A stretch of 64,000 nucleotides of DNA. It comes from Gymnopus androsaceus JB14 (taxonomy: Eukaryota > Basidiomycota > Agaricomycetes > Agaricales > Omphalotaceae). Shown here piece by piece: positions 22,213 through 33,583 of this stretch. The DNA is taken from assembly GCA_009733575.1 (NCBI GenBank), contig ML769384.1:747257-811256 (forward strand), in the 5' to 3' direction. Within the stretch, counting starts at the first letter, position 1, and every line of letters starts with the position of its first letter. Position numbers and translations under genes: made by a program. The notes beneath the pieces are model-generated. The model was not told the DNA's origin, did no database searches, and saw only the letters and a program-made list of their open reading frames with translations.

Positions 22213-24657
22213 ATGCTCAGGAGGGCCGGCTTTGCTCACAGGCAGCATTTAGAGCAGGTCCCATTTGGCATAATAACACGAATTTCATCCTTCTCCCCTC
22301 GTCCTTCTATCTCTGTAAGATGCTTGCCTTTGGCTGCTCTAGCTACTCGGCCATCTACCCTCCGTCTGTCCCTGTCCGGTATCCACAAATCCGAACCGAC
22401 TCCTTTGGTCAATGCAGACCACGATGTCACGCAAAACTCACCCTTGACTTCCCCTCTTCCAGTCGATCTTCTTGCAACCCTGCTCTCCCGAAAGCTATCC
22501 GAAGCAGCTCTTCGAAGAGAAATCCTAGCCATTCCTTCTCTTTCCGAGCATCTTCTCGACAATACAAGGGCGCGTCAACTAGCGGAGGCGATAGCTTTGA
22601 CTCCGGATTATCATCTCGCGGTCAAAGCCCTTCAATCGGCTCACATCCTCGGCTGTCATCTAAAACAGAACGCCTACGAATGTACGGCGCACCATCTTGC
22701 CACGAAGCATCGTTGGACCGCAGTTCTATCAGTCGTTTCCCTAGGCAAACGTCATACCGCACGCACGACAATTCGACTGCTGAATTGGCGTATCCGTGCT
22801 CTAGTAGAGACCGGTCAGCATGCTCTCCTTCGAAATATCCCGGCAGAATTCGAAGCTTTTCAGGTAAAGCCCAACAGACGCACCTTTCATTTGCTCATCT
22901 CGGGTCATGTACGCAATCGCGACCTACTCGGTGCCAGAAAATTGCTTCGTCTCATGGGTCAAATTGGCATTCCTCCCGACGATTCCACCCACGCCCTCAT
23001 TGCCACATACTATCGAAATCTTGGACCCAATGTGCAGGTTCAGGATCAGGCGCTTCGATCTCTGTCGTCGCTGGAGGAGAACACCGCTGTAACGGTTCTG
23101 AACCGTTTGATACAGCTTCGCCTAGACGCAAACGACCCCGCGGCTACCCTTCAGCTACTAACCCTCTTCGACCAGAAACAGGTTGGTTGCATCGCCGAAG
23201 TTGTATCTGGGGTCGTTTCCACCCCGGGCGGCGGAAACCCTTTTGCACAGCCACTCGAGGACGTTCATCGAACGCGTTACTTATCCGCAGACGGTGATAC
23301 ATACGCCACATTCATACACTACATGGCAACGAGAAAGGATCTTCATGGGGCCCTTGTTATCCTCAAGGGCTTGGTAGCGGCGAACATCAGCCCTACCCCG
23401 GAGGTCATTACGGCTTTAATTCATGTCTACTTTGCGACAGGCCTCAGTAAGGCTGCCTTTCGCACTGTCCTTGATATCTGTGCCCAGCGTCCCTTGGATG
23501 CTTTCACATCGCTGGAATACAAGGGCCTTTATAATCCTGGCGCTTCCCTGCATTTCGTGCCCACTGGAATTGTCCCCACCACACGCATGTTCAATGCCCT
23601 ACTCAATGGAGCCCTTTCTGCTCATGGATTCACCTGTGCCTGGGACATTCTCAAAGTCATGCAGGCCAATAACATCCGTCCCAACGAGGTTACCGTTGAA
23701 GTTTTGATAGCCTATGCCGGGAAATCCCAGCACACACGACCGAGATTGTTACTTCGATTGCTCAGCAAACTTCACTTCCCAGAGTTGCAACCGACCCTCG
23801 GGCATCTTCACATCCTTCTCAGTTGCATTATTCGTCATGAGAGATACCTTACTTTCGGGGTTGGCTGGAATACCACCGCGTCTCTATTCTCACGTACCCG
23901 TCAAGTTACCCGAACACAACCGAAAAGCCTTTCCCTCAGTAACAGTACTGAGCCGTTCGATCCCATTGGTGGAATTCCGCTTGAGGGCGTAAACTGGCGC
24001 GCTGCACGACCTTTCGTAGACCAGCTCAGTGCAAGGAAGACGAACGTCGATGGAGTGCTAGCCGGTATCCGTTTAAAGCGTGAAGCGGCACTCAAGGTGG
24101 ATATGGATGCAGCGCAGGATGTATTTGACCTCCTTCTTGCGCGTGGGATTCAGCCCAACGAATACCATTTCAGCGCTCTCATGGAAGGATATACTCGTAA
24201 AGGAGACGTTTCCTCAGCAGTGGATATACTCGAAGCAGCGACGCGAGTTGGAATAAAACCCAACCGTGTCATGTACACTATCCTGATTGTTGGTTACGCT
24301 CGTCAAGGCCAACCAGAGGAAGCAGTAACGACATTCAAGCGAATGGTCGAGGCCGATATCCAACCAGACGTGGCGTCAATTGATGCAGTGGCCAGTGCAT
24401 TCTTTGCTGTGGGATCGTACTTAATGGCTCGGCGGACATTAATCACACTGTGGCCCTACGTGCGACCTTTCCCAGAGGAGTTGGAATCCGCTCCTTTAAA
24501 GGAACTCGCAACTCAATTTAGGCTTTTGCAAAAAGATGGCCAAGACTCTTCAAACTTGACACGTTCACAATGGAAGAGGTTGTATAGGCAGCTATCACGG
24601 TTAATAACAGCGTGGAATGCATCTAAATCATCGTCTCATGTACAGGAAGTGCTATAG
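22213..24657 (+). CDS. pentatricopeptide-repeat (PPR) protein, mitochondrial
   Basis: Single-exon coding part of 814 residues starting MLRRAGFAHRQHLEQ, an Arg-rich presequence free of acidic residues over the first 15 positions, consistent with mitochondrial import. PPR helix pairs are seen near residues 220-265 (RRTFHLLISGHVRNRDLLGA, then GIPPDDSTHALIATYYR), 395-430, 490-545 (PTTRMFNALLNG, NIRPNEVTVEVLIAYAG) and 645-735 (PNEYHFSALMEGYTRKGD, PNRVMYTILIVGYARQGQ, QPDVASIDAVASAFF). PPR proteins bind organellar RNA for stability, processing or translation. An intron appears to lie just upstream in the 5' leader (about 22127-22181). No catalytic domain is visible; the target RNA cannot be predicted. 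Confidence 0.9.
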   Translation: MLRRAGFAHRQHLEQVPFGIITRISSFSPRPSISVRCLPLAALATRPSTLRLSLSGIHKSEPTPLVNADHDVTQNSPLTSPLPVDLLATLLSRKLSEAALRREILAIPSLSEHLLDNTRARQLAEAIALTPDYHLAVKALQSAHILGCHLKQNAYECTAHHLATKHRWTAVLSVVSLGKRHTARTTIRLLNWRIRALVETGQHALLRNIPAEFEAFQVKPNRRTFHLLISGHVRNRDLLGARKLLRLMGQIGIPPDDSTHALIATYYRNLGPNVQVQDQALRSLSSLEENTAVTVLNRLIQLRLDANDPAATLQLLTLFDQKQVGCIAEVVSGVVSTPGGGNPFAQPLEDVHRTRYLSADGDTYATFIHYMATRKDLHGALVILKGLVAANISPTPEVITALIHVYFATGLSKAAFRTVLDICAQRPLDAFTSLEYKGLYNPGASLHFVPTGIVPTTRMFNALLNGALSAHGFTCAWDILKVMQANNIRPNEVTVEVLIAYAGKSQHTRPRLLLRLLSKLHFPELQPTLGHLHILLSCIIRHERYLTFGVGWNTTASLFSRTRQVTRTQPKSLSLSNSTEPFDPIGGIPLEGVNWRAARPFVDQLSARKTNVDGVLAGIRLKREAALKVDMDAAQDVFDLLLARGIQPNEYHFSALMEGYTRKGDVSSAVDILEAATRVGIKPNRVMYTILIVGYARQGQPEEAVTTFKRMVEADIQPDVASIDAVASAFFAVGSYLMARRTLITLWPYVRPFPEELESAPLKELATQFRLLQKDGQDSSNLTRSQWKRLYRQLSRLITAWNASKSSSHVQEVL

Positions 24658-24862
24658 CTACGAGAAAAAATTTAAACAAGTAAACATTTACCGTTGTTGT
24701 GGTTTGAGCTCAATATGCTCTTTACTGAGTGAATAATAATATGCAAAGTTCATACATCGAACGAATGAATGCAAATGCCCATTAGCAACCCATTAGTCTG
24801 GCTACGCAGTCGTATTCGTATATATCTTATAGAGATAACGCAACAGCTGAAAAGCTAAAGCG

Positions 24863-26552
24863 CTAAGGGTTGGCATACTTGGCATCTAGAAGACGCAGTG
24901 CTTCTCGAACACCCGCCGCCTGAACTTGACGCAATTGATCTTGCCCGCATTGCATCAGAATTTCTTGCGGTACAAGACGGGGAGGTGAAGATCTAGCTCG
25001 TTCTTGCTGGTGGAAATGAGCGTGAGGATCAGTGAGGACAATTGATCCAGAATCACTAGAAGCGGCGTCCAGAGTATCTGGAGAAGCTACTCGTTCTGGA
25101 GTGATGCTGCCAGGTGCAGGAGATATGACCACTCGGGGGCCTGTGCATTTCGATCTGCGAGCGACAACATCCGCTAACATTGCTAGATCAGAGAAAGCGA
25201 CATTGGGATGAGACTTTAATTGCTTCCATGCATCACTGGTGGACATGCTTCCCTCCTCTGGCTGCTGGGATAGCGACTCGGCGGTCGCTTGAGAGTGATA
25301 TGATCCTCTAGGATTAAGACTCACTTGGGCAGGATTGATGGCGAAGTTCTCCGAAGGACAAGAGACACCGGAAGCTTGGGCAGCTACCGACTTGCCTAAT
25401 GCATCACAGAAAGCTTTTCCAAAGGTATCGTCTGCACAGGCAAGACAATTACTGGGATCCCCGGAGCATGTAGGAGCTGCAGCGGGAACAATAGGTTTAG
25501 TGACCGCAGTTGCGGTCTGCCGACGACGAAGAGGTACTGCAGGCTGGAAAGCCGGCAGTTCGTCCAGAATAGAGGGAGGTGAATGCTGTACCGGAGATCC
25601 GATTCTGATGATAGCTGGTGCCGAAGTGTCAAACGCTTCGGTTTTGGGTACCATGTCGGTCGAGCTTGGAAAGGGATCCCGACACATACAGGGTAAATGG
25701 TCGCTGCAAAACCCACATGAAAGGAAGACCGAATGGTCAGCGTAGTTATCGTACTTTTCCGCAGTCGACAAAGCAAGCGTAGATGGATGGGCCGACGTGA
25801 GGTGATGGTCAAGTAATATGGGAGAGAATGAACCTTCAGATGTATCGTTGGATCCCGGAGACGAAGCCATTGAGGGAGGAGAGGCAGAAGAAAACGTCGC
25901 ACTGATACTGGAAAGGATTGAATTCTGGACCCCATCGTCCATTCTCTGGCGTTTCCTTGTCGGTGCAACAGAACCGATGGAAGAAGCCGGCGAGTCATCA
26001 CGCCAATGCTTCGAGTCACTGTTGCCACAATGGTCTCTTTCTGCATTAGCGAGCTTTTCCTTGAGCGCAAGGTTTTCTTGTCGCAAGACTTCGTTCTCCT
26101 CTTTCAGTCGTTTCGCGATGTTCTGTAGAGCGACGTTGCGCTCTATTTCGCCCTGTTCATAAGAATGGATACGTGCTTGCAGCTCTGCAAGCTGTGATTG
26201 CTTGCGTTCGCGAAAAGCACGCTGGGCAGCCCTAGAACGATGAATCGTCAGTGCAAAGTTGTGCACATTGTTTTTTGAGGTTACCTGTTCTGCACGCGAC
26301 GACCTTTTCCATCGGGCTATTATACAAGAGTTTAGCGCGGCCGATGGTGGCTAGGAGCATGAAGAGCTTACATCTTCTACTGTTTCTTGCACTACGACCT
26401 CTTTCTTTGGTTTCCGACCAGGTTTCGGCTTGGGTTGAATGACCCAGTCTTTGGAAGCTGGACACGTCGCAATGAGCGATGGATCGTACGATAAATAAGA
26501 TTTAAGACAAACCTGTAGCCCACAGTGTAGTTGATGAAGATACAGATGCCAT
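24863..26552 (-). CDS. HapX: HapX-type bZIP iron-responsive regulator
   Basis: Transcription factor that works with the CCAAT-binding complex to repress iron-consuming genes when iron is low. Four exons give about 510 residues. Near residue 15 is the Hap4-like CBC-binding motif KDWVIQPKPKPGRKPKK. The bZIP follows, with basic region RVQNRAAQRAFRERKQ and a leucine zipper/coiled coil to about residue 120. Two cysteine-rich regions characteristic of HapX iron sensing are present: CGFCSDHLPCMC and CLACADDTFGKAFC. The C-terminus has LDAKYANP. The rest is Ser/Pro-rich. This combination separates HapX from the related Yap1 factors. Introns split the Hap4-like part and the basic region. Confidence 0.93.
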
Positions 26553-27235
26553 TTCAGAGTACGGGAAAAAAGATCTCTAGATTTTATATGCGTCTTTTGA
26601 AGTGAAGAAGGAAGATGACAGGAAGGTTGATAAGCCATATCAGGTACGGCATCTCTCGGCCCCGCGCTTGAAAGCGTGGTACTGTATTCGTCGTGGTACT
26701 GTTGTCCTGAATAAGGCAAAGAAGATACTTAATTTCTATTCTCATAACAAGCTCAAAACTCACCCAATGCATATGGTCACATACTAGCCAATGGGACAAA
26801 CGACATTGGATTTGACATGGGCCATCTAGTTGGTAAATATTTGCTTCAACCGTGCAATCGTGTACAATAGAACAAAGTTTCCTATGCCCAGATCATAGAC
26901 TTTTTAACTCAATTCAGTCGCGCTGTTTTAAGTGAATGTTGTGAATCTGAGTGAAAGCCAGTGAGAGACAAACGTATAAAACAAGTAATTACTTCTTGGT
27001 CGACGGGACCGGAAGCACATGGCGTACTCTAGTTGGATGTCGTCTCCCTAACTCTAATAAAAGTTTACTTGGGACGCGTGCTTTGTTGTCCCAGTTGTGA
27101 AATCTCTTCCGCCGTATATGAGAGTAATTTTGCAGGAATCCTTGGTCCGGTGAGAAGCTTCGTGTCACACTTATGAACAAATCGCACAGCAATAGATATC
27201 ACCAACTAGGAAAACATCATGTATGTAAAAAAAGA
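26553..27235. promoter_or_regulatory. HapX upstream region with two CCAAT boxes
   Basis: This 683-base region lies upstream of HapX and downstream of eIF3b. CCAAT occurs on the plus strand at 26764-26768 and 26788-26792, about 210-240 bases from the HapX start codon. A role in autoregulation through the CCAAT-binding complex is inference. Confidence 0.45.
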
Positions 27236-29848
27236 CTAGTCCTCATCTTCCACCTCCTCCACCTCCTCCTCGATTTGTTCAATGACCTCCTCCACCCATA
27301 CTTCGATTTCTTCCTTTTCCTCCTCAGATTGTGCCTCTTTAGTATGGTCATAACCTTCTTCGGCAAGTTCCTTCTTGCTACGAGCACGCCAGGCATTCCA
27401 TTCGTCAACAAGGCGCCTGCGGTGAGCAAGGAGTTCCGTGTTAACAGTCTCAGTCTCCCGTTGGTCCTCCTCCTCAAATTCCCGACTAAATGCCTTGAGG
27501 TTCTTTCGGATCTGTTTCTGTTCTTCCTTCGAAAGTAGCGTGCGCGGTCTTGGCCTCCACAGGAATTGCTTAAAGCGGTCCTGAATTTGTTTAAGCAGTT
27601 CCTGACCGCGGAAATCCCAGATCGCATAGCCATTTTCCAGCTATGAAATCAAACACATGAGAACTCGTTTGATCCCAGAAATTTAATTGTTACCGTGTGT
27701 GTCCACGCACTGGCGCTCGTGGCCAAGTATCGACCGCTAGGATCCCATTCGACATCGGTCACGCCATAATGGTCTGCGAGACCGAGACTTTGAATGGTAC
27801 TCCCCCAGTCTTCTTTGACTATTTGTCCTTCTCTGCGATCTTCGAGTGTAAAATCTAAATCCCAAAACTCGAGTTCAGATTTGGTCGAAGATCCGACGGT
27901 AGCGAGAACGACGAAGCGGCCCCGAGGACTCCATCGTATAGCATTACTGGTACGATTTTGGAGCGTTTCTAGGATAATTGATCAGTGAAACATATATACG
28001 GCAACAATAACCAACTCACTTAGAAGCTTGAAGTCATTTTTGACACGGTCCAACTGATAGAAGCTCACGTCTGTTTTGATAGTTATACCAGGTCCAGGAT
28101 TGCCGAGATTGGGGTCGTTGGTTGAGACAATAGCGAAGCGCTCGCCTTTTGGTTCCCATGAAAAATCAGTGACAGTGTCTGCAAAGAGACGGTCAGATGG
28201 AGTTTGATTTTACACGATATGACAGACCTTTCAACTCGACAACCTCCACGGGAAAGTCTTTCTCGCGGACTCGGAAAATCTCCAAATTACAAAAGATCGA
28301 CTTTTTCGTCTTTGTGTGCCTGTCGACTTTGACACACAAAAAGTCACCTTGGTTCTGCCAGTGGAGCTTGCACTGATAGGGAGTTTTAGTTGTTCTGAAG
28401 ATCAACCAAAAGAACACGTTACTCACCTCCGAAACATTGAAAAGGTTCTTTTGCCGCAGAATAGCCCGGCTAGGGAAACTCAAGAGAGTGACGCGTGCAG
28501 GTTGATTTGCCACTTCAGGCGTCCAGTATGCGATCATATTCTCAGGTGCCTTCTTGGTACCTTTGCCACCCGCTCCATTTTCAACTTCATCTCGGTCCTT
28601 GTCGCTGAAAGGACACCATTCGAAATCTACCACGCCTTCAATCTTCAAACTCTTCTTGCCATGTAGGAACATGCTCGGGAGCTCGTGTACACTGATCATC
28701 TGGCCTGGAGTTACTCGAGCGACAAACTGATCGTCGGGGCTCCATTTCAACGCTGGCCATTGCATCTGACGTTTTCCTCCGGGGCCTTCGGTGCTACTGC
28801 TGGTCGAGAATGTTCGCAGAAGGTGCCCAGATTTTATATCCCATACGGCGAGATTATTTCCTTCGTCCTCGGGAGAAAAGTATTGTGGTCCTTGAGGTTT
28901 GCCTTCGACGATAATTGGCTCATTTGACCACGTGACGATATAATTTTCGCAAGGAGAGAAATCGATGAGCTTGACGAGAGGATGGGCGAATCGTTGCTGA
29001 GGCTCCCAGGAAGGGCCACCCCATAGACGCACACCTTGGCGATGAAGAGTAGCAATGTATGTTCCTAGTGGGGACCACGAGACATATAAAAAGTCTCTCC
29101 AATCCTAGATCATTGTGAATAAATGTCGGAAACTAGCCAATGCAACGTACCGGTTTGTAGGCCAATTCACACTGTGATGGCTTTCCATGCCAGAAAATCT
29201 CGACATCCTCACCGCGATAGACAACATATTGGTCCCGTACTTGAGGGTCAGCTAACCAGGCCCTCAAGTGTTCCTATGATGGATTGAGGAAGAGATTTCA
29301 GTATATGGATATCGATATTACGCACTCTGGGTTTGTATTCTTCTTCTTCTGGCTCAGCGTACGTATCATCCATGTTGGCATATTTTTCAACGTCGGAAAA
29401 GCGATTTAGTTTGAACGTGTGCTTTGTATCGAAAGGATGGTTATTCATTGCTAGAAGAGCATTGGTAGCGTCGTTCGCATCCCGAAAGTCTACGAAAAGA
29501 TATCTAGATAATCATAGTAAGCATCCGGAGTTTGGCGCAAAGGTCAGCACGGACCCGACGCTTTTGCCTGTAGAGTCATCCCAGGGCATAAAAATATCAT
29601 CTTGCTTGATTGGCACACCCTTTCTCGAGAACTCTTTGCATATCTTTGCAAGAAGTTTTTCGAGTTTTGATTTATCGATAATTGGAACGCCGTCAACAAC
29701 AAGAGTATTGTCAAAGCTATCGTCGTATTCGACGTTGTATCTACGGGAGTTTTAGTCTAATACGGGGAATAAAACGTCTCCGAGCTCACTTGGCTTCAAT
29801 ATCGGAGTAGTCGATGTCCTCGATATTTTCTACGTCTAAACCCGGCAT
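27236..29848 (-). CDS. PRT1: translation initiation factor eIF3 subunit b
   Basis: Scaffold subunit of eIF3, which joins the 40S subunit and mRNA at initiation. About 740 residues in nine or so exons. The N-terminus [20 protein letters not shown] leads into an RRM ([37 protein letters not shown]). A beta-propeller follows with many clear blades, for example [47 protein letters not shown] and [16 protein letters not shown] repeats. The C-terminus is a charged helix ([20 protein letters not shown]). An in-frame ATG at 29962 would add 38 residues, but the shorter start matches family members. No breaks were found. Confidence 0.95.
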
Positions 29849-31005
29849 TTTGAAGTTATTTTTTTGTTCAGAGTATGAATCAGAAGGAAGAGAAAGATGT
29901 CCACGTGGTATCTGGCGCTCATTGCAATCGGCGCTTACTTCGCTATTCTTCTCTGCCGACATACTTATTCTGCTCAGACTTCACCTAATTACTTTTGTTA
30001 ATTTCAGACGACCCTCTGTGCGTGTGGAGTACAAACAGCCATCGATGAGTGGCCATTCAAGGATACCCAACCAATTTGAATCATGCCTCAAAGAAAAGGT
30101 ACGGATAAAGATAGAATTCGGAAACTGAAATAATCTCTTTTCGAATTGTGATTAGATTCAGCATGATCTCGCGCCTCTTTGACTTGCCCTTTCCCTTCTG
30201 TTGGCCTTTCTTCCTTGCCATCGCAACTGTAATGCAGACATGACTGTGTCGTTCAAGTTGGCGTTCAAGTAAACATCCCTTGGCCTAATCTTCAATGCAG
30301 ACAATTTGTGCATTATGGCTGTATGCGTTTCCAATCCTTCAAATCTTGGCAGCGAGTTCCCTTTCAAAGTGTATCTTATCGATGGGTAAGATGAGCATAG
30401 CATACCGCCTTCTCCTTCCAGATGGTAGTTTTCCCCGAGCTGGATTACCTAGTTCGACGTGGTGCGATGCGCTCAAAACACTCAAGTTTCCTTACATCCC
30501 CAACTTCAAGTCCGACTTCGAGAGCGGCGTAGCCATATCATACGATACGGCCTGGAGGCTATTGGAAACGTTCTTAATACTAATTGCCAGAGAGTCGGGA
30601 TATTCCCGCCGCCATTATTATTTGAATGAAAGCGGAACAAGAAGCGAAAAGCGCCGATCATCACCCAGGCGCAAAAACTTATTTAAATGATCATCAGCGC
30701 AAGTCGCTGCGCACGTTCCTCAGCGTTGAACGGACCCATCCTTCCTTAAACGCTTCACTGGCGTTGTGTAGCCCTTCATCTTGAACTCTATCATTCAGGA
30801 AATGACTACATTTCAAATCTCAAACTGAGTTCCAGACGCGACGATCTAATCATCCAACTATGCTCTCTTTGAGTCTTTCGTCTGACGGCTGCCATAAGTC
30901 CGGTTCTTCACGTGCGTCTTTCGTGACGATAAACTACTTATTCATATATAAAGTGGTCTGGTCTTATCCATCTCTGGTTCTTTCAACCATCGATCTCCTT
31001 GTGCT
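29849..31005. other. intergenic region between eIF3b and MFS genes
   Basis: Over 1.1 kb between divergent genes, so it holds both promoters. One open frame of 131 codons lies on the plus strand at 30295-30690, and a 34-codon frame with a hydrophobic helix starts at about 29897; neither shows a known domain or convincing splicing, and neither is called a gene. Confidence 0.45.
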
Positions 31006-33481
31006 ATGGCCGACAGCACTCTTGGTTACTCTCAAGCTACTCCTGATTCCCCTCCGACTGTGACCGCAGAAGAACATGCTGCAAAGCTTAAGAGAGAGGC
31101 TCGGCCTATGAGCAACAAGGAAAAACTCAGTGCCTACTTTACTATAGCTGCTGCTGCCTTGGGGTTGATCAGCGATGGATGTAAGTCCCTATGTTGTTGC
31201 AATTTTTGAAACGACTTGACGCAAGTCTTAATTCAGATCAGAATAACCTTATGACCATGGCCAATGTACGCATCTTATCGATACTGGAATTTGAAAAAGT
31301 CTCCATTAACGATCTGGGTTCTCTCAGGTGGTATTCAAAGACTTGTATCCTGCTGATTATACGTCTGTTGTTTCGACCAGAGTGTCAAACGCTCTATTAG
31401 TTGGTGAGTGGATATAGTGACTTTGACTTGACATGACAAGTGAGTCGCGCTAACACAATACACAGGCGCGGTCCTCGGTCAATTTTTCGTAGGCTTAGTA
31501 TGTGACCGCGTGGGGCGCAAAGTTGCTTTATTCGCGACGACCGCTTTCATCGTTTTGGGGGCCATCTTAGCCACTGCTGCACATGCTTCGACCCCGCCGG
31601 CCTCTTTTGGTTTTTGACCGTTGCTCGGTAGGTATTTGATATTAAATAACAGTCATAAAATGTCACTCATTGAGCTGAACATCTGACAGAGGTATCACTG
31701 GCGTGGTAAGGCTTGATCAAGTTTTCATTCAAGCCAATTAACGATGTGGACATTTAGGGTGTAGGCGGAGAATATCCTGCGGGTTCAACTAGCGCATCGG
31801 AGGCTGCCAATGAAAAGATGCCAAAAAACCGAGGACCAGTCTTCGTCATGGTCACCAATTTCGTTCTTCAGTGTATGTATCCATATCCAAGCCCTCATTC
31901 AAGTAGACGCTGATTTGTCTGCTAGTTTGGCGGACCCCTAGCTGTTCTGATTTTCCTAATTGTCCTCTCGGCTGCGGGCGATAATCATCTACAGACGGTC
32001 TGGCGTGTGTGCTTTGGCATAGGTACGTACTTCGACTCCGCTCATTGTCCATTGTGTGACCGTATCCGTCTTTTTTTGCAATAGGTATTCTGCTTCCTTT
32101 GGGTACGTTCCGATCTTGCGTAAATTTACATTCACATCTAAAAACTCGTACCTTATGAAGGCGTATTCGTTGTGAGAATGAGGATGATGTCAACGATTCT
32201 ATATAGGAAAGGTTGGTACCCTTGAATCAGAAAAACGATGCTATACTCACTGTGTATCTTTGCGTTCTAGGTGCCATTAAACGTAAGTAGCAAGGTAGCC
32301 TGGTCGGCTACCAGAATACTTAAGTAACTGTTAGACCATGTTCCCTACGGGCTTGTCTTCAAGCGATATTGGAGATCCCTCATCGGAACATGTTGCGCCT
32401 GGTAAGTCTTGACCGTCCCTGCTGCTTGCCGTTCTTTGACCATTTCTTCAGGTTCCTCTATGACTTTGTGATTAAAATATCCACATAGAAGTATATAGTT
32501 TACTCATATCAACCTCAGGTCACTTTTCCCAATGGTGTATTTTCGGGCACTATCATTTCCAGTGTTATCAAGGACAGCAGCATCAAAAAAACCGGCGAGT
32601 GGCAGTTGCTCCTCGGAACAATCGCTCTCCCTGGTATCTTTGTGTGAGTATTGTTCGCTTGTACAACTCGCATCGTGTCTGAATAAAATGTAGTGGTGCC
32701 TGGCTTTGCAATATTATTGGCCGAAGGAATACGGTTTGTGCTCTCTCAAGTCTTCGAGATAACGGTCTGATGTTCTTCTAGTTGATGCTTGGATTCAGTG
32801 GTTATCTCGTATTTGGTGAGTTCGTGGATAGAAATATCGCGCCAACTCTCTGTTTACCGTTCCCGCAGGGTTGATCATTGGGTTGGCCTACGACAAGATA
32901 ACAAAAATTGTTCCCTTGTTCGTTGTGTTGTAAGTATATTCCGCCTTTTCATTACCGCCGGCTGAAAAAACTTGCCAGCTACGGTCTTATGCAATCGTCT
33001 GGAAACTTAGTGAGCATTACTACTAGTTTCATTGACCCACAGGACTAACGTCAAGCTAGGGACCTGGTGATATGATGGGTCTCGTTAGCGTCGAGTCGTA
33101 TCCCACAGCGATCAGAGGAACCTGCTATGGTATCTCCGCAGCCCTTGGAAAAGTCGGCGCTGCTGTTGGCACGCAAGCTTTTACACCGATCGAAACCAAC
33201 CTTGGAAAGAAGTGGACATTTATCAGTTGAGTTATTCAAATGCATGCTTTTCACCTCAGAGCTGAGCACAATCATAATCAGTCGCTGCCATCTGTGGCGT
33301 TGCTGGCATATTGGTCACGTACTTCTTCATTCCCGACATGACTGGAGTCGATTTGGCAGATGAGGATGCCAAGTTTATGGAATATCTCGCCGCTAATGGA
33401 TGGGAGGGTCGCGTAGGAGAAGATGCTGATGAACAGCTTATTGTTTCCGTCGAAAAGGGTAGCTTGGATGAAAAGAACTAG
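31006..33481 (+). CDS. MFS transporter, phosphate / glycerophosphoinositol permease type; frame broken once
   Basis: Plasma-membrane proton symporter of the PHO84/GIT1 branch, about 530 residues and 12 helices in more than ten small exons. Signatures: GLISDGYQNNLMTMANVVF (helix 1), LVCDRVGRKVALFATT (MFS motif after helix 2), GITGVGVGGEYPAGSTSASE, QTVWRVCFGIGILLPL, CAWFLYDFVTFPNGVFSGT and RGTCYGISAALGKVGAAVGT. The GIT1-like motifs suggest import of glycerophosphodiesters or phosphate. At 31602-31605 the frame breaks between ATAAHAS and AGLFWFLTVAR; one more C in the run of four would restore it. Both flanking parts splice normally. The start MADSTLGYSQATPDS is the first ATG. Confidence 0.85.
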
Positions 33482-33583
33482 GTTATCGATTTCTACGTAT
33501 TCACGCCTTTTACGATGTATCATTGTACATGATAACTTGTGCTTTGACCGCGTGTGATTTTTTCTGCCGAGGGTTCTTCTTTC

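Noticed and set aside
22320..23297. 325-codon second frame inside the PPR gene
   Set aside because: Shadow of the PPR frame; the PPR protein carries the recognisable repeats.
25396..26070. 224-codon second frame inside the HapX gene
   Set aside because: Shadow frame; the HapX frame holds bZIP and cysteine-rich motifs.
30295..30690. 131-codon plus-strand frame between eIF3b and MFS genes
   Set aside because: No domain recognised and no supporting splice structure; kept as unexplained.
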